Of a stretch of DNA of 64,000 nucleotides, positions 10,185-20,712 are shown one piece after another. Under the pieces are notes generated by a model. That model was not told where the DNA came from. It did not search any database and was given only the letters and a program-made list of their open reading frames with translations. The stretch spans positions 9,336,938-9,400,937 of the forward strand of contig JAUPFP010000004.1 in assembly GCA_036925085.1 (NCBI GenBank), given 5' to 3'. Within the stretch, counting starts at the first letter, position 1. Each line of letters opens with the position of its first letter. This DNA comes from Brachycybe producta (Eukaryota > Arthropoda > Diplopoda > Playtdesmida > Andrognathidae). A program made the translations under genes and the position numbers.

Positions 10185-11681
10185 ATTAATAATTATTTTT
10201 TTGGAAGATACACTTGAGGAAGTATCTCCAATTGACTGGTGGAAAAATCATTAAAGATGGTTTTTATGATCCTTGGAAGTCTGTTGGGCCCTCCCTTTCA
10301 GGGCACTTAACTAACAACTTAAGAATTAACAATGTTATTAATACTCATTTTAGCAAACATCATTAAAAAAATTAATATTTCATATAAATGAAAAAAATAA
10401 AAAAAATTCTGATTTAAATCAAATAAATCGATTTATTTGATTAAAAAATCGGCCACCTTGTTATAATTTAAATTTAAGGTTTTGTTACACAATTTCTTGC
10501 TAATAAAATTATTTGGACGTTTTGTTTTAGCCATATAATTAATATAATTATGTTACGTACATGACGTCACGAACAATTTTTTTTTTTTCTAAATATTCGC
10601 AAAATCACATTAAATGGATTTGAACACCGTCTACCAGATGTCTCTACCAGTCAATATCTTTTAAAATAAATTTTTGTTTATTTTGCGATATTTTCCGAAC
10701 GATGCACTTCATTTTTTTCGATTTTTTTTCTGCCAAAACCTCAAAATCACCAAAAATGTCAGTTACGTGGTATCACTTCTTAACCGGCGATATTCAATTA
10801 AATGTGTTTATGAAATCACTTTGAAGAATCAATTTTCTTTAATAATTAACTCAACTTTCACACACTTAAAATTTATTAAAATTATTAAAAATAAAATTGT
10901 ACAATCATTTTCAAAATTTGTTGTGGGCCGCACGACGAGACCTTTCCGGGCCGCATGTTGTGCAAGGCCTGATCAAATGTTTTACTAAATTATGTAGTGT
11001 TGAAAGTGAAAGCAATTTAAAGAAGTCAGCTTTTTGACGTGCTGCTAGCCTCAGTGCACAGCTTTTACTGTGGGCTTATTCAATATGTTGAAGTTCAAGG
11101 TTATTTGAAGTAAGAATTTTTGGTGGGAAATTGAAACAAGTCAAAGAAAGAAACATTGTTGTGAATATATTTTATTTGTCTTGTTGTTCATTGCCCTAAC
11201 AAGTGGGGAAGTGGATTTTTCTTCATCTCTTGCTCCTCATAATATGGGAAAGAGAGAAATTTCTTGTTTGTTTTTTGCTGTTGTTTGGTGGGGGTCACAT
11301 TCCCATCACGAATTCTATCTTTTTGACCGCCACTACTTCTCAAGAATGTGGTTTTTTTTCTTCTTCTTCTTCTGTGTACTGTTTCATACATTCAAGCTTT
11401 TCTTATTTTCTCTTTTTAGTACCTGAATTAATGTTTAGGACGGTCATTAACCCTTTAATGTAACCAATTTAAAGTTTAAAATGTAGTTTTAGTTTACGGT
11501 TGCGAGCTGTCACTTGCAGCTCTGCAAGTCGGTTAATAAAGAAGTGATACCATGTAACTTAACATTTTTGGCGCTTTTGAAGTTTTGGCATTAAGAGCCT
11601 AGATTGTTGTTGGGTTTATATCAATATGTGGTTTTATATTTTCTGGTTTTGACAATCTATTTTCTATGTTGCTCTTGGACT
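10185..11681. other. Repeat-derived region without recognised gene
   Basis: 10545-10740 is an inverted copy of 13560-13670 plus 14100-14125 (shared ATCACATTAAATGGAT and ATAATTAATATAATTATG). 10925-10970 carries a GGGCCGCATGTTGTGCAAGG patch that resembles hAT terminal sequence. 11160-11460 is T-rich with a TTC run. No convincing gene; a + strand frame at 10674-10988 spans unrelated repeats. Confidence 0.4.
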
Positions 11682-12663
11682 CTTGTTCCTCTGCCATAGG
11701 CCTTTATGGCTGCTTGCAGAGTAATTTATCAAATCAAATCTTGTTGTTTTGAGCAGACGGCAACGAGACAAATCAGTGTTCTTATATGGTGTTACTAAAA
11801 CTGCAAGAAATCGCTTCACAATCGCTCAATGCAAAAAAATGCAATAAAAAGTATTGTTCTTTAATTCAATTCAATTAAATACACCTGCAATCAGCTCGAA
11901 AGCCATGTGGCAGGGAGGGATTGCTCCCAATCACGACTGATTGTCATTATTTAAAAATAAGACATCATCATGAAATTGAAATCGTCCTAACAAAGAACTA
12001 TTCACAGGAAGAGAATTCCATAGTCTAATAACATTAGGAAGAAAAGACCAAAAATATGCATTAGTCCTAGCCAATTAATTCATTGAAAGTTTTTGAATGC
12101 CCAAATCTACCTTTACGAGGATTTCTAGTTAGTAAACCATTAAGCAGGGTAATGTTATCACAAGACAGCAAACGTCCCAGAAGAGCGAGGCTTTGCTCAT
12201 TTCTTCGGCCTGCTAATGATTCCCATTCTAGCTCTTGGAGCATAGACGATACACTGTCAGTATACGCATACCGTCCCTTTACAAATCTTGCAGCCCTACG
12301 CTGCACCATTTCTATTTCTTGTTTTAGATTATTTCTAAATGGGTTCCAAATTGGGGAACAATATTCTAAGATAGGTCTAACTAGGGTAACGTAACAGACC
12401 TTCTTTACATTTTCTTTACAATGTTTAAGGGTGCGTTGGACAAACTGCAGCCTTTGGTTAGCTTTGACAACTGCTTTGCTTATATGATCTTTCCAAAGCA
12501 TGTCCTTGGACAAGGTTAAGCCAAGATATTTTATGGTATCAACATGGGTTAGCTGAACATCTCCCATTGTGTAATCTGCCATGAACGATTCTCGCTTTCG
12601 GGAAACTCGCATAACATTGCATTTACTCCTATTCAGTTGTTCGATTGCTCGATTTATATAATT
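11682..12663 (-). pseudogene. 5'-truncated CR1-like LINE, end of ORF2 and 3' UTR
   Basis: The - strand reads the reverse-transcriptase C-terminal region: LNRSKCNVMRV, then TIKYLGLTLSKDMLWKDHI (the YLG block), YVTLVRPILEYCSPIWNP and RRAARFVKGRY. After NELIG a frame shift near 12068 leads into the terminal segment TNAYFWSFLPNVIRLWNSLP, with its stop at about 11941. The 3' UTR ends with the tail motif CTATGGCAGAGG near 11690, shared with copies at 27001, 38452 and 52047. An unrelated repeat (11740-11850) has inserted into the UTR. The 5' side is cut off at 12663 against satellite DNA. Not functional. Confidence 0.85.
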
Positions 12664-13430
12664 TTTGAAAAGGTCCTTCTATTTTTAAACAAGGTTCAAA
12701 GTCGTTTGTTTTTTAACCCCATGTTAAATCACATTGGCCGCAAAACCGTCCCACAAGCATTTGAAAAACTCGTTAAAAACGATTTAGAACAATAACAAAA
12801 TAATTAGCACATTCATGTATTGGCTTCACGATGTTTCTTTTTTATAAATTTTGAAAAGGTCCTTTTTTTTTAAACAAGGTTCAAAGTCGTTCGTTTTTTT
12901 AACCCCATGTTAAAATCCCATTGGCCCCAAAACCGTCCCACAAACATTTGAAAAACTCGTTAAAAACGATTTAGAACAATAACAAAATAATTAGCACATA
13001 CATTCATGCATTGGCTTCACGATGTTTCCTTTTTATAAATTTTGAAAAAGGTCCTTCTATTTTTTAATGTTTAAAATAGTGCGTTTTTTAACTCCATGTT
13101 AAGTCCCATAGGACTAAAACACTGTCCAACAAAAGTTAAGAGAACTCTCATTAAAAATGATTTAGTGCAATCATAAAAATTAGCACGTACTTACACGTGT
13201 TATTGCCTTCAGGATTATTCCTTTTTTTAAATTTTAAAAGGGCTTTCTATTTTTAAATAATATTTAAAATCTTACGTTTTTTAACGTTAATTTCCGTAGG
13301 GCCAAAAAACCGTCCCACAAACATTTGAAGAACTCCCATTAAAAACGACTTAGAACAATCACATAATAATTAGCACGTGCATTAATCTATTGGCTTCGCG
13401 TTGATTGCTTTTTATAAGCGTAGCACGCGA
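12664..13430. repeat. Tandem satellite, about 190 bp monomer, four copies
   Basis: Monomers begin near 12664, 12841, 13033 and 13217. Each contains TTTTGAAAAGGTCCTTCTAT, a TTAACCCCATGTTAA-like core, CCGTCCCACAAACATTTGAA, ATTAGCACGT and TTGGCTTCACG. Divergence between monomers rises to the right. An isolated inverted monomer lies at 18850-19060. Confidence 0.85.
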
Positions 13431-13670
13431 AATTATTTTTTTATTAATTATTATGTGACTTCGAATTGAAAGAAAAAACGTTAAAAAAAGTTTTTCAATC
13501 AACAACGAACGCAGCGCCTACATTCGGAGAAATTTTGAAATAAACGCTATATCTAGGCTCTTAAAAAAATCAGAAAAAAATAAGTGCATCGTTCGGGGAA
13601 AATGTTGCGAAATAAACAAAATTTTTATTTTAAAAGATAATCCATTTAATGTGATTTTGCAAATATTAAA
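13431..13670. repeat. Inverted-copy segment paired with 10590-10740
   Basis: 13560-13668 contains AAGTGCATCGTTCGG, TGTTGCGAAATAAAC and ATCCATTTAATGTGATTTTG. These are the inverse of ATCACATTAAATGGAT and CGAACGATGCACTT at 10600-10720. It is one copy of a moderately old repeat split by the MITE at 13671. Confidence 0.55.
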
Positions 13671-14100
13671 GCGGCAGTCACACTAGGCTGGTTTACAAGC
13701 CGCTGGTTGCTGCTGGCTATTAGCAGCAACAGCAAGCAGCAGCTGCTTTGGGTTCACACTTGTCCAGTCACTGCTGGTATTAGCAGTGCAAGTCACCCAA
13801 TCACCGTCTTGCAAAAACACAAACTCTAACAACAACCAACCCAAGCAGTGGAGTTTCAACTACCACTAGTGACACTACTAGCAACAAAAAGTTCACACTA
13901 GATGGCAGCAGCAGGAAGGGAGTCACATGACCAGCTGGTAGCTACTAAAGTTGGACATGTCCAACTTCACCAGCCGCTGTTAAAAACACTAGCCCGCTGG
14001 AGAAAGCAGCTGCTAGTAGCAGTTCAGACTATGCTGCTAGAGCGCTACAACCAGCCAGCAGCAACCAGCGGCTGGGAAACCAGCCTAGTGTGACTGCGGC
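13671..14100. mobile_element. 430 bp MITE, GC-richer, CAGCAGC-rich
   Basis: Terminal inverted repeats of about 45 bp: GCGGCAGTCACACTAGGC on the left and GCCTAGTGTGACTGCGGC on the right. The interior is rich in AGC/CTG words and short inverted repeats such as CCGCTGG. TAA lies one base outside each end, compatible with a PIF/Harbinger-type TAA target (tentative). It interrupts the repeat shared with 10545-10740. Confidence 0.7.
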
Positions 14101-14189
14101 ATAACATAATTATATTAATTATGGCTTTTGTAATAAAATTTATATTTTGTTAGTTACGTGGTATCGCTTCTTAAACGACGACATACTAT

Positions 14190-14292
14190 TCGTTTGTCCG
14201 CCCTTTTATGAGCGTCAGACCAAATATAAGCCAATTAAAAATTGCCGTGACTCATAAAAGGGCGGGGCAATCGAATAGTATGTGCTGGATCC
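14190..14292. mobile_element. Small palindromic MITE, GTGCTGGATCC subfamily
   Basis: Inverted arms ACATACTATTCG...CCGCCCTTTTATGAG and CTCATAAAAGGGCGG...CGAATAGTATGT, followed by GCTGGATCC. The relative at 31640-31757 has the same CTCATAAAAGGGCGG-type core and GTGCTGGATCC end. It shares its core words with the ACAGGCAA MITEs. Confidence 0.6.
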
Positions 14293-14333
14293 AACTGCGT
14301 GTATTATTTTGTTTTCATGATGTTGTGGGCGAC

Positions 14334-14510
14334 ACAGGCAAGTGTACCCAGCAGTAAAATTTTGTTGTTTATGAGAATTTCTAATTGGTTTGTTATTTGG
14401 TCTGATGTCACATGCCCTGCCCTTTTCAATTTCTAATTTTTTTATATTTGGTCTGACGCTCATAAAAGGGCGGGGCCAACAGGATATTACTGCTGGGCAC
14501 TCTTGCCTGT
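14334..14510. mobile_element. Palindromic MITE with 9 bp target duplication
   Basis: 177 bp element with ends ACAGGCAAGTGTACCCAGCA and TGCTGGGCACTCTTGCCTGT. The flanking sequence GTGGGCGAC is repeated exactly at 14325-14333 and 14511-14519. A 9 bp duplication is usual for Mutator-like elements, but the terminal sequence alone does not settle the superfamily. Confidence 0.85.
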
Positions 14511-15390
14511 GTGGGCGACTGTTTTAATTATTTGTGATTAAGCGCTAAATGAAGATGGTAGGCTGTGCTTAATGAAGAATAGTCTAAAACATGATTGACA
14601 ATTCCACCCCTTTTTAATGAGGAATTTTGTCGACGTTTTGTCTACGTGCCATCTCTTGTGGTTGGGTGGGGGCTGCTTTTTTGCACAAATTAACATAAAA
14701 TAAATTTTTAACTATTTTAATATTTTTTAAAAATTGAATTATTAGAGAGTTAGCGAAGTTTTGTACGAAACGCACTGAGAGAACGAAATGTGAGTTAAAA
14801 TTAGGGATGGGACATTCGAATCCGCAAATCCTGCGAATCTTGAAAAATATTCGTGATTCGAAAACTCGGATCTTTTTACTTTTTCCGCCTTTGGTGGAAT
14901 CCTAACCTAAAAAAACTCCCCTTCATTCCCAAAACTCTGTATGCTGATTGGTCATTTGAAAGCCATTTTCGCTGTTTGACGAGATATGCAAATTTTTTCG
15001 ATTGTTTAACTGAATGACCATCTTTTAATGAAACCTTTCCAGGGAAGATAGTGTTAATTACTAATCAGGCGTGACTAGAGGGGGGGGGGGACGTGGTTTT
15101 TTTACCCGGGCCCGGAGTTGCCTGATGGGCCCGAGAAAATTTTTAAAATTGACTGAAAATGTTTCTGAAATTTTTTTTAAATGTTGTTCATTAATGCTGC
15201 ATTTCAGAAGCAGCAGTCCACAAAATTTTGTTTTAGTTGCACATTTATTATTGTATTTTTAAAAACAAAGTATATAACTGCCTGCATCCGGAAGTAGAAA
15301 TTGAGTGTTTAGGGGCCCCCGGATGATAATTATCATAGAGCCCAAGCTGGCTCTCTACGGCCCTAGTGGTAATGAAAGAGGGGATTTTTT
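14511..15390. other. Mixed repeat debris with a hAT-like left end
   Basis: 14812-14935 is a fragment of the hAT-like family (AGGGATGGGACATTCGAATC...AATCCTAACCTAAAAAA). 15075-15130 has a G run and GGGCCCGG words, and 15310-15365 has GGGGCCCCCGG. These are probably old transposon ends, and no gene is seen. Confidence 0.45.
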
Positions 15391-16142
15391 TTATCACAAA
15401 ATTACTTCGAAAAATCTCCGCAAAGAGCGCTAGCATCGCTTTTCTATTCAGCCCATAGACCCGATGTTAAAGAAGAAACGTTAATTTTTAAAATACACAG
15501 TCGCGGCGGCAATATGTTTATTCTTCATATTTAAAGTTGTCCAATATTAAGTTTTCAAAGTGCAATATGCACCTTAAATATATGCTGATCTAGTGATAGA
15601 ACGTCAAAAAATTGGAAAGTGTGCTTCTATTTAAAAAAAAATATTTCAAAATTGCGAATCTTCAATTCTTATGTTAAACTCTATTGTGTTAAAATGCTCG
15701 TCCCAAAATACCTAAAAATAATTTTAAAAAACCACAATTAAACCACAGTGAAGCAACACATTTTCGCATGTGTTGATTTTTTTTCTGTTTATTTTTATTT
15801 TTAAATTTACGAGCAATTTTAATGGATGTTTTTTTGCGTACGAGCGCGTACTCAATGGAGTTTAACGTAAGTTAGAAATTCGTGATTTTAAAATGCTTTT
15901 TTAAAAAATAGAAGCACACTTTCCAATTTTTTTCTTATTCTATCACTCGATCAGCATGTATTTAAGGTGCATATTGCTCTTTGAACCATCAAAATTGGAC
16001 AAGTTTAAATATGAAAAATCAACATATTGCCGCGACCTGTGTATTTTAAAATTTAACGTTTCTTCTTTAACATTGGGTCTATGGGCTCAATAGAAAAACG
16101 ATGCTAGCGCTCTTTGCGGAGATTTTTCGAAGTAATTTTGCG
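15391..16142. repeat. TTAA foldback family copy lacking terminal GAGGCTAC
   Basis: A 750 bp palindrome, with arms matching from ATCACAAAATTACTTCG on the left to CGAAGTAATTTTGCG on the right. Both terminal ~12 bases are missing, so no TTAA duplication is visible. The centre lies near 15750. Confidence 0.85.
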
Positions 16143-16486
16143 TTCATTCAACTCGCTGAATGCAGGTTGAATTGATTACAGTTGGTGCTTAGTGGAGAGT
16201 CTTTGCTTAGCTGTAAAAAGGTGTATTGAAGACAATGTTATGAGGTCATGATTGGATGCTTTTAACTTGTTTCTTCCCTAATAATTTGGCTAGGGACTGT
16301 ATATCATGTTTTCTTATTTGTATTTTGGATTGTAGGCCTACATACATTGCCATCTTAATTGGGGGGGGGGGCAACTGGGCCCTGGCACAGGGCCTCCGTC
16401 TAAACTAGGGCCTCAGTTAATTGTCACTATTTTCTGTATTTAATTTCAATTTATCCGACATCAAAAACATTTTACTATTTAAAAAA
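16143..16486. other. No recognised feature
   Basis: Intervening sequence with a G run at 16361-16370 followed by GGGCCCTGGCACAGGGCC, perhaps a decayed hAT end. No coding signal. Confidence 0.35.
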
Positions 16487-16832
16487 ATAGGAAACGCCGG
16501 TCGCCACAAGAGTCACCCCATTGGTGATCCGGATACCACCGAAATCGCAACAATCACCGGTTTTTTTTTGTTAGTGAACGCTTTTATTGGACTTCAATGG
16601 AGGTAAAACTAATTTTACCAAAGTTTTTAACAGGTTTTTTTAGGTTAGGATTCGAAAGACGAAAAAAGCGCGAAGATTCGTGTTTTCGAATCTCGAATAT
16701 TTTTCAAGATTCGAGGGTCCCATCCATAATCTTAACATTTCGAAATCACTTTTCTGTTAATGGATCTCGTAATCATAGGCCTATTCTAAAATTTTGAATT
16801 TCATAAACTGCCTAGACGGTTTAAAAATTAAT
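16487..16832. repeat. hAT-like right half plus flank, inverted duplicate of 22527-22874
   Basis: GGTGATCCGGATACCACCG, the GATTCGAAAGACG motif and the end GAGGGTCCCATCCATAATC are followed by about 130 bp of flank (GGCCTATTCTAAAATTTTG, ACTGCCTAGACGGTTTAAA). The same order occurs on the opposite strand at 22527-22874. The flank shows that a host segment, not just the transposon, was copied. Confidence 0.75.
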
Positions 16833-16871
16833 GGCATTTTCTCGAAATTGCAAAAATCGCCGGTTATGTAA

Positions 16872-17036
16872 ATGTTAAAAACGTTGGTAGAAACGTCCAA
16901 TAGAAGAAGCGTTCACTTAAAACTAATTTTACCAACGTTTTTAACATTTTTTAGGTTAGGATTCGAAAGACGAAAAAGCGTGAAGATCTCGAATATTTTT
17001 CATTATTTGCGGGATTCGAATGACCCATCCCTAGAA
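16872..17036. mobile_element. hAT-like family, right half
   Basis: AACGTCCAATAGAAG, GGTTAGGATTCGAAAGACG and the terminus ATTCGAATGACCCATCCCTA identify a second partial copy beside the duplicate at 16487-16832. Confidence 0.65.
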
Positions 17037-17040
17037 AATG

Positions 17041-17218
17041 ACAGGCATTTAGAAATCGGGGAGATCGAACGAAACTTCTAATTGGTTGGTTATGTTGTCT
17101 GACGTCACATGCTCCGCCCTTTTCAACGTCGAACCACACAACAAACCAATTAGAAGTTGCCGGTTGTCATAACAAGGGCGGAACCAACTTAAGTTCTCCC
17201 CGATTTCTAAATGGCTGT
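17041..17218. mobile_element. Palindromic MITE with 9 bp target duplication
   Basis: Ends ACAGGCATTTAGAAATCGGG and CCCGATTTCTAAATGGCTGT. Flanks TAGAAAATG (17032-17040) and TTGAAAATG (17219-17227) match at 8 of 9. Internal CTTCTAATTGGTTGGTTAT and ACAAACCAATTAGAAGTTGC pair with each other. Confidence 0.8.
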
Positions 17219-17404
17219 TTGAAAATGCTGGGCATGATTGGGCAAAATCAAATTGACCAAAGCTATGGCCAATGGCTTCCACGTGACAAGTACCCTGCGT
17301 CATGTTGGTCCCAAGGTTATTGCAGGCGCTCCGTCTACCCCCTAAGTACATAGCAATAATTATGCTTTAGCAAAAAAATAATTTAAAATTTAAAATAAAA
17401 ATTA

Positions 17405-18050
17405 AAGGAAAACTTTTGGATAATGAATGGTTCATTCCAGTTTGGGGGTCACTACAGCTACCAAGGCTCACAAGCGCTACTAAGGAGAGAACAGCTACTT
17501 GGGTCACTACAGCTACCAAAAAAATTAATAGACCTTTTGTTCATCAAAAGGGTCACTACAGCTACCAAAAAATAGGGGGACAAAATATAGATCTTTTTTT
17601 TATCACTTTCTCCTCACTACTCACCGAACCTTACCTAATAAAACCTTACCGAACTTTACCTAACCGAACCTTAACGATCCTAACCAAAAAGTACCGATAC
17701 AAACCGAACCTAACCGATCCTAACCGAACCGAACCTAACCAAACCTAACCGATCCTAACCAAACCTAACTGAACCTAACCGATCCTAACCGAACCTTACC
17801 GAACATAATGAAATCTAATCGAACATAATGAAACGTAACTGAACCGAATGTAATCTAAACTAAACGTATTGATAAATAAAAAGGCCTATATTTTTTTGGT
17901 AGCTGTAGTGACCCTTGGTAGCTGTAGTGACCCTTTTGATGAAATAAAGGTCTATATTTTCTTTTTGGTAGCTGTAGTGACCCTGGTAGCTGTAGTGAGC
18001 CTAGTAGCTGTAGTGACCCAGTTAGCTGTAGTGAGCCAGTCCCTCATTCC
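17405..18050. repeat. Inverted-repeat element with CCTAACCGAA-rich core
   Basis: The left arm has four copies or near copies of GGTCACTACAGCTACCAA (17444-17570). The right arm has five copies of its inverse, TTGGTAGCTGTAGTGACCC-like (17895-18030). The core, 17630-17860, is a degenerate run of CCTAACCGA and CCTTACCGA words. Both arms also share GACCTTTTGTTCATC and its inverse. Function unknown. Confidence 0.7.
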
Positions 18051-18849
18051 ATACATGGGGGAGGGGCATATCTGTGTTTTATTTGGGGTTATGTTAAATT
18101 AAGTTTGTTGCATGCAGGTGGTGAGCCCCCCTAGAATATAAAAAGAAATCACTTGATTTCTAAAAAAAAAAAATGATTAAGTAGTTCTGCGCCCATGTTA
18201 GTACAGTGTTCACGTAATTCTACATGCATTCTGTTTCTCTAAATCATCTGTTCATCCATTCATCCTGATCTAGAATTAGGTATTTATTTTACTTTTTCTA
18301 AACCATAAATGTGAAAATTCTGAAGTTTAATCCTTCTTAAATTAAAAAAAAATTCAACTTCCAAGGGGGGGGGGATAACCCGGCATATGCCCGCTTTGCC
18401 CCCACCCCACTGGACGGTCATGATTTCATATCGATGTGATATGGAATCATGAGCGTCCATGGAGGGGGGACGCTAAGGGCTCTTTTTATTTCAGTTGCCA
18501 CTAAAGGGGCTTTTTTATTATAATGCCATCACAATGATCTAAAGGTCATCACGTGTAACCTTTAATGACTTTAAAAAGATACTTTTTTAAAATTCTGAAC
18601 AAATTTGTGATGAATCAATGTTATACGTATGCACCAAATTTGAAGTTTGGATGGACACGGACTTAGAAGTCACGTGCAATCAAAGCATGATGGAGTGGCG
18701 TTTTCGTATGCTTTCTGCATACAGACCAGTACACCTCTATACATTTAAATGTTATAGCAGATACAGCATTTAATTGAAAATTTCTCCGAATGTGGGTGCT
18801 GCAATGGTATTTGGCATAAAAATTAATAGAAAAATAACTGCACGTGTTA
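18051..18849. other. Unassigned stretch with one strong hairpin
   Basis: 18411-18458 is a hairpin pairing GGACGGTCATGATTTCATAT with ATATGGAATCATGAGCGTCC around a GATG-centred loop. G runs occur at 18365-18373 and 18463-18469. No gene is seen. Confidence 0.45.
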
Positions 18850-19060
18850 AGCTTACAAAAAGCAATCAGCGTGAAGCCAATAGATTAATGCACGTGCTGA
18901 TTGTTTTGTTATTGTTCTGAGTCGTTTTTAACGAGAGTTCTTCAAATGTTTGTGGGACGGGTTTTTTGGACCTATGGGATTTAACATGGAGTTAAATGAA
19001 TGTATGATTTTGAACCTTGTTTAAAAATAGAAGGACCTTTTCAAAATTTCTATAAAGTGA
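18850..19060. repeat. Isolated inverted satellite monomer
   Basis: The reverse strand matches the 190 bp monomer of 12664-13430: AGCGTGAAGCCAATAGATTA, TCTTCAAATGTTTGTGGGAC, TAAAAATAGAAGGACCTTTT. Confidence 0.8.
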
Positions 19061-19079
19061 GCATTTAAAGAATACTTTT

Positions 19080-19215
19080 TATTGCATTTTGCACTTTACT
19101 GTATCGTCGTTGAGCGATTGTGAGACTTATTTCTTGCAAGTTTAGTATCACCACATAGTAACACTCAGTATGTCTCGTTGTCGTCTGCTCAAAACAACAA
19201 GATGGCGGTGTATCT
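19080..19215. repeat. Dispersed repeat ending CAAGATGGCGGTGTATCTAG
   Basis: TTCTTGCAAGTTTAGTA, GTCTCGTTGTCGTCTGCTCA and AAACAACAAGATGGCGG recur at 36350-36425 in the same orientation and at 11740-11850 inverted. Unknown family; it ends before TCTAGGCTCTTAAA, which also appears at 13553. Confidence 0.6.
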
Positions 19216-19746
19216 AGGCTCTTAAAATAATTAAAATTGTATTTGACTAAGTTTTATGTATAAAGCACGTGGTTGAATATACTCTTGTATACGTTACAGG
19301 AAAAAAAAATTACATGGTATTCTGCTACGTGAATATCCTCTTTATGAGACAAGTTTTTTTTAAAAAAAAAACCTATTTGCATGTGGACGGGGAGGTGAGG
19401 GGGGGGGGGGGGTGTTAAGTGTGTATTGTGTTTGTCCTCTGTTGACCTTTTTGTGTTCAAAATTCCTTTCTTTTTTTTTTTTTTTTCATTTCCACCTTCT
19501 CTTAAAGACTTCGTTCGCCTTGCAGCTAGCTCTCTTTTTAAGTTTCGTTTTGATTCGTCTGAAGTTATGTGAAAGGAAATATTTTCATGACTTTTCAAAA
19601 ATATATGTTGAAAATGAAAAGTTAACAACAAAAAATTTGACACAAATTATATTTTTATTTCTTTTAAAATAGAAAATTTGATGATAATACCTTGTATACA
19701 CACACATGAGTTAAATGAATTCAAATTAAATGTGTTTAGGTGAATT

Positions 19747-20512
19747 ATACGGAATCCAGTTAAGGACATGAACACCAAATAAAAATTGACTATTATTAAT
19801 ATTTTAAATTGAAATACTAAATCAATATTTTGTCAATTATTATATATATATTAAGCCATGTGTGTGTGTGTGGATATAACACTACAAAAACCTTGAAGCA
19901 CATCGGAATTTATATAAATTTAAATGAATAAATGAACTGCTTTTTTTTTTCTCAAGGTCAACTATATGTTGCACTCTCCCAATCCAAGAACCCCATGATA
20001 TTAAATTGGAGAGGGGAAAGGGTAGAGGGGAGAGAGAGAGAGAGAGAGAAACGTGGAGGGGGGAAAAAGTGGGAAGGGTTGACTGAAATTGAAATGAAAG
20101 GAGTAAAAAAAGGAACAAACGACGCGCATGCGCACACCAGAGAAAATGAAAAACTTATTTTCTCTTTCAAATATAAAAAAGGGGAGGGGATAATAGTAGC
20201 AAAATTAAACTACAGTTTATCACAGGCAATTGTGCCCAGCATTAGAATTTCTTTTGCTCAGCCCTTTTATGAACATCATCAATTTCTAATTGGTTTGTTA
20301 CTTGGTCTGACGTCATAAAAGGGCGGAGGAAAAGAAATTCTAATGCTGGGCACGATTGCCTATGAATTTGGCTCTCGTCATTTATGACGGGTTACCCCAC
20401 TAGTAGTTTATATATTTAAGTGTTAACTCAATATTTTGAGATTATTAATCTGAATAAATTGAATTCGACATATTGTTTGTTTGTCCTTCACAGGGCTCTG
20501 TAGAACACGTTT
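19747..20512. mobile_element. TA-flanked MITE interrupted by a Helitron
   Basis: The left end (TA)CGGAATCCAGTTAAGGACAT and right end TGTCCTTCACAGGGCTCTG(TA) match the uninterrupted copy at 31172-31372 over its length. The Helitron at 19837-20403 splits it. TA-flanked CGGAGCCCTG ends suggest Tc1/mariner-like mobilisation (inference). Confidence 0.75.
19837..20403 (+). mobile_element. Non-autonomous Helitron with defined insertion site
   Basis: 567 bp. The 5' side is TTATTATATATATATATTAA; the 3' end is ATTTATGACGGGTTACCCCA then CTAG, inserted before T, with a TCGTCA/TGACGG hairpin. Codons at about 19956-20010 read GQLYVALSQSKNPMILNW, the conserved C-terminal motif of Helitron/Pif1-type helicases. 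This shows derivation from the 3' part of an autonomous element. The purine-rich tract (20020-20075) and MITE (about 20222-20372) match other copies. The empty site at 31257/31258 shows insertion between A and T with no duplication. Confidence 0.9.
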
Positions 20513-20712
20513 ATTATTTAAATGCATTTAAATTACAAGGTGTGTACTAAGTATAACATGCATAAGTATTGAAAAGAGTTTAAAATTACAACATGCTACA
20601 ATTTTTAAATTATTAAATTTTATTTTGTCATCAGAAGATAAAAAAAAAAACATTATGAATTTGCATAACTACTCAAAATCAAAGAAGTGATTCTTTTGAA
20701 TCTTAATTAGTT

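Noticed and set aside
13902-14093. 63-codon frame of HQPLLKTLARWRKQLL type
   Set aside because: Lies wholly inside the right arm of the CAGCAGC-rich MITE.
17630-17860. Interstitial telomere block
   Set aside because: CCTAACCGA words are degenerate and of mixed length, and they sit as the core of an inverted-repeat element instead of a regular telomere tract.
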